A stretch of 5,848 bases of DNA, from NCBI GenBank assembly GCA_007050895.1, contig SMYP01000145.1:1-5848 (forward strand), written 5' to 3'. Every line of letters starts with the position of its first letter. Position 1 is the first letter of the stretch. Source of the stretch: Candidatus Bathyarchaeota archaeon (GTDB lineage Archaea > Thermoproteota > Bathyarchaeia > Bathyarchaeales > UBA233). A model generated the notes under the pieces. The model was not told where the DNA came from, ran no database searches, and saw only the letters and a program-made list of their open reading frames with translations. Shown here piece by piece: positions 4,658 through 5,848 of the stretch. The position numbers and the translations under genes are program-made.

Positions 4658-5848
4658 ATGATAAAATTTAGGATAGATGTTGACTACGCATATCCCTCGA
4701 GGTTGAAAAGTTTTCTGTACACAGCCTTGAATATAATGACACGCAAGGATTATTTGAGAAACGCAAAAATCATCGCGAGAATGATCAACGAGTCCCCTAA
4801 AACAGTTAAAGCTTACTGGTTTTTTACATTAAAAACAGTTCCTGACAAAGAATTGTTGAACATGCTTGATAGAGAAAGGCATGAAGTAGCTTTGCATATT
4901 GTAAAATATCCTCATGATGAGTTGAAGCTTTTAGAAAAAGCTACTGGCAGAAAACTGAATTATTATACCATTCACGGAACAGCTAGGTTACTGGGCCGGG
5001 TTATATGGAAAAGATGGAAGACGGAAGCCCCAGAAATTCCAAAGAAGTTCCCGCTTGAATCTTTTCACAAGTTCCCCTTTGTTGGACTGGACTGGCTTTG
5101 CAATACAAGAAACAGTGCAGAAGCTTTCCAGATAGCAAAAAAAAGCATTGCTGAGGAGAAAATTTTGCATATTCATCCCGTTTGGTTGTTCCAGAGGGGA
5201 AAAACAAACCGCCGAGGACCCTTCTACAGCACGTTTAGAAGACTTTTAAATGTTGATTCTGAAATGGAAACAGTAAATGTCAAAAAGAAGCTTTTCTTCA
5301 AAATTGCAAATGACACACAAGAGTACGTGAAAGACGTAGTTTCTCTGGATGATTTAATTATGAAACTTGCAGAAAGGGGAGCGGATATTTTCACTTTTAT
5401 TGAGAGAAAATGGTGTAATGTTATTTCCCATCCGCCCCGTTTATGGTCGAAGACGGAAGATAACATTGCTCTTCTTCAAATAGCCTCTTATGAAGATTGG
5501 TGGAAAAACGTTGGCAAGAAGACACGTAACATGGTTCGTAAAGCAGAGAAAAGCAACGTAAAAACAGAAGTAGTTGAGACAAACAAAAAACTGGCTGAGG
5601 GAATATGGAAAATATATAATGAAACGCCGATACGACAAGAAAGAGCTTTTCCGCATTATGGAATATCACTACAGACGGTTACAGAACTTGTATTTTCACA
5701 TCAAAACTGCACCTTCATCGGATCATTCCTTCAAAACGAGCTTGTAGGGTTTATACAACTCGTCCATGTAGACAAAACGGCAATTATCTCGCAAATCTTG
5801 TCCTTGCAAAAACACTGGGATAAGGCAGTGAACAATGCGCTAATTGCT
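4658..5848 (+). CDS. NodB-like deacetylase plus FemAB/GNAT-like acyltransferase (3' end outside window)
   Basis: The frame is open for 397 codons to the window edge and is incomplete. Residues about 1-200 look like a polysaccharide-deacetylase (NodB) type barrel: FRIDVDY (4-10) with Asp7/Asp9 in the motif 1 position, HEVALHIVKYPH (75-86) with several histidines for metal binding, IHGTAR (105-110), and LHIHPVWLF (170-178), the LHxHP-like closing motif. Residues about 265-397 resemble the FemAB/BioF2-like acetyltransferase group within the GNAT fold: YEDWWKNVGKKTRNMVRKAEKSNV (278-301, the R-N-x-x-R-K-A-x-K segment), IRQERAFPHYG (325-335), FIGSFLQNELVGFIQLV (353-369) and ISQILSLQKHWDKAVNNALIA up to the edge. 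The pairing suggests removal of an N-acetyl group from a sugar and attachment of another acyl or aminoacyl group, which is inference. The start is uncertain: ATG 4658 fits the first strand best, while GTG 4640 and TTG 4619 are in frame after a stop at 4616, and no strong ribosome site is seen. No signal peptide is apparent, so it is probably cytoplasmic. Confidence 0.75.
   Translation, partial: MIKFRIDVDYAYPSRLKSFLYTALNIMTRKDYLRNAKIIARMINESPKTVKAYWFFTLKTVPDKELLNMLDRERHEVALHIVKYPHDELKLLEKATGRKLNYYTIHGTARLLGRVIWKRWKTEAPEIPKKFPLESFHKFPFVGLDWLCNTRNSAEAFQIAKKSIAEEKILHIHPVWLFQRGKTNRRGPFYSTFRRLLNVDSEMETVNVKKKLFFKIANDTQEYVKDVVSLDDLIMKLAERGADIFTFIERKWCNVISHPPRLWSKTEDNIALLQIASYEDWWKNVGKKTRNMVRKAEKSNVKTEVVETNKKLAEGIWKIYNETPIRQERAFPHYGISLQTVTELVFSHQNCTFIGSFLQNELVGFIQLVHVDKTAIISQILSLQKHWDKAVNNALIA

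Noticed and set aside
5001..5669. Several overlapping minus-strand frames of 60-82 codons at the right end
   Set aside because: All are antisense to the continuous 397-codon + strand frame with deacetylase and FemAB-like motifs; they are low-complexity Phe/Ser-rich shadows.
1..5848. CRISPR array, tRNA/rRNA, insertion sequence or attachment sites
   Set aside because: No regularly spaced repeats, no cloverleaf-like GC-rich segments, no transposase or terminal inverted repeats were seen on either strand.

Overview
This AT-rich window looks like part of a cell-surface glycan (polysaccharide or glycoprotein-glycan) locus from an uncultured prokaryote. I lean towards an archaeon: the upstream regions are AT-rich with TATA-box-like stretches, one Shine-Dalgarno site is of the GGTGATC kind, AGA/AGG and ATA codons are frequent, and the proteins read like those of uncultured archaeal lineages. 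None of this excludes a bacterium, and no marker gene is present to settle it.

Layout, left to right: the 3' end of a HAD-family phosphatase gene (+, 1-234); a short UDP-sugar/GDP-mannose dehydrogenase-like protein (+, 351-1199); a family 2-like glycosyltransferase (-, 1218-2114); an AT-rich divergent promoter region with an exact 11-nt tandem repeat; a 33-codon small ORF (+, 2221-2322) followed 5 nt later by a SAM-dependent methyltransferase (+, 2328-2825); a 16-bp perfect palindrome in the convergent junction; a large two-domain protein joining a polysaccharide pyruvyltransferase to an FMN nitroreductase (-, 2841-4373); a divergent intergenic region of about 280 bp; and a two-domain NodB-like deacetylase plus FemAB/GNAT-like protein (+, 4658 to the window edge, incomplete).

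The genes alternate in orientation, so this is not one operon but a mosaic of single genes and pairs. By family, the products cover the steps of glycan building and decoration: sugar-nucleotide oxidation, glycosyl transfer, methylation, pyruvylation, deacetylation and acyl or aminoacyl transfer. The most interesting object is the pyruvyltransferase-nitroreductase fusion. It places a PEP-using transferase and a flavin reductase fold in one chain, which recalls the enolpyruvyl-to-lactyl reductions of F420 and muramic acid synthesis. A second candidate novelty is the deacetylase-acyltransferase fusion at the right edge. All functional assignments come from motif reading, not database searches.
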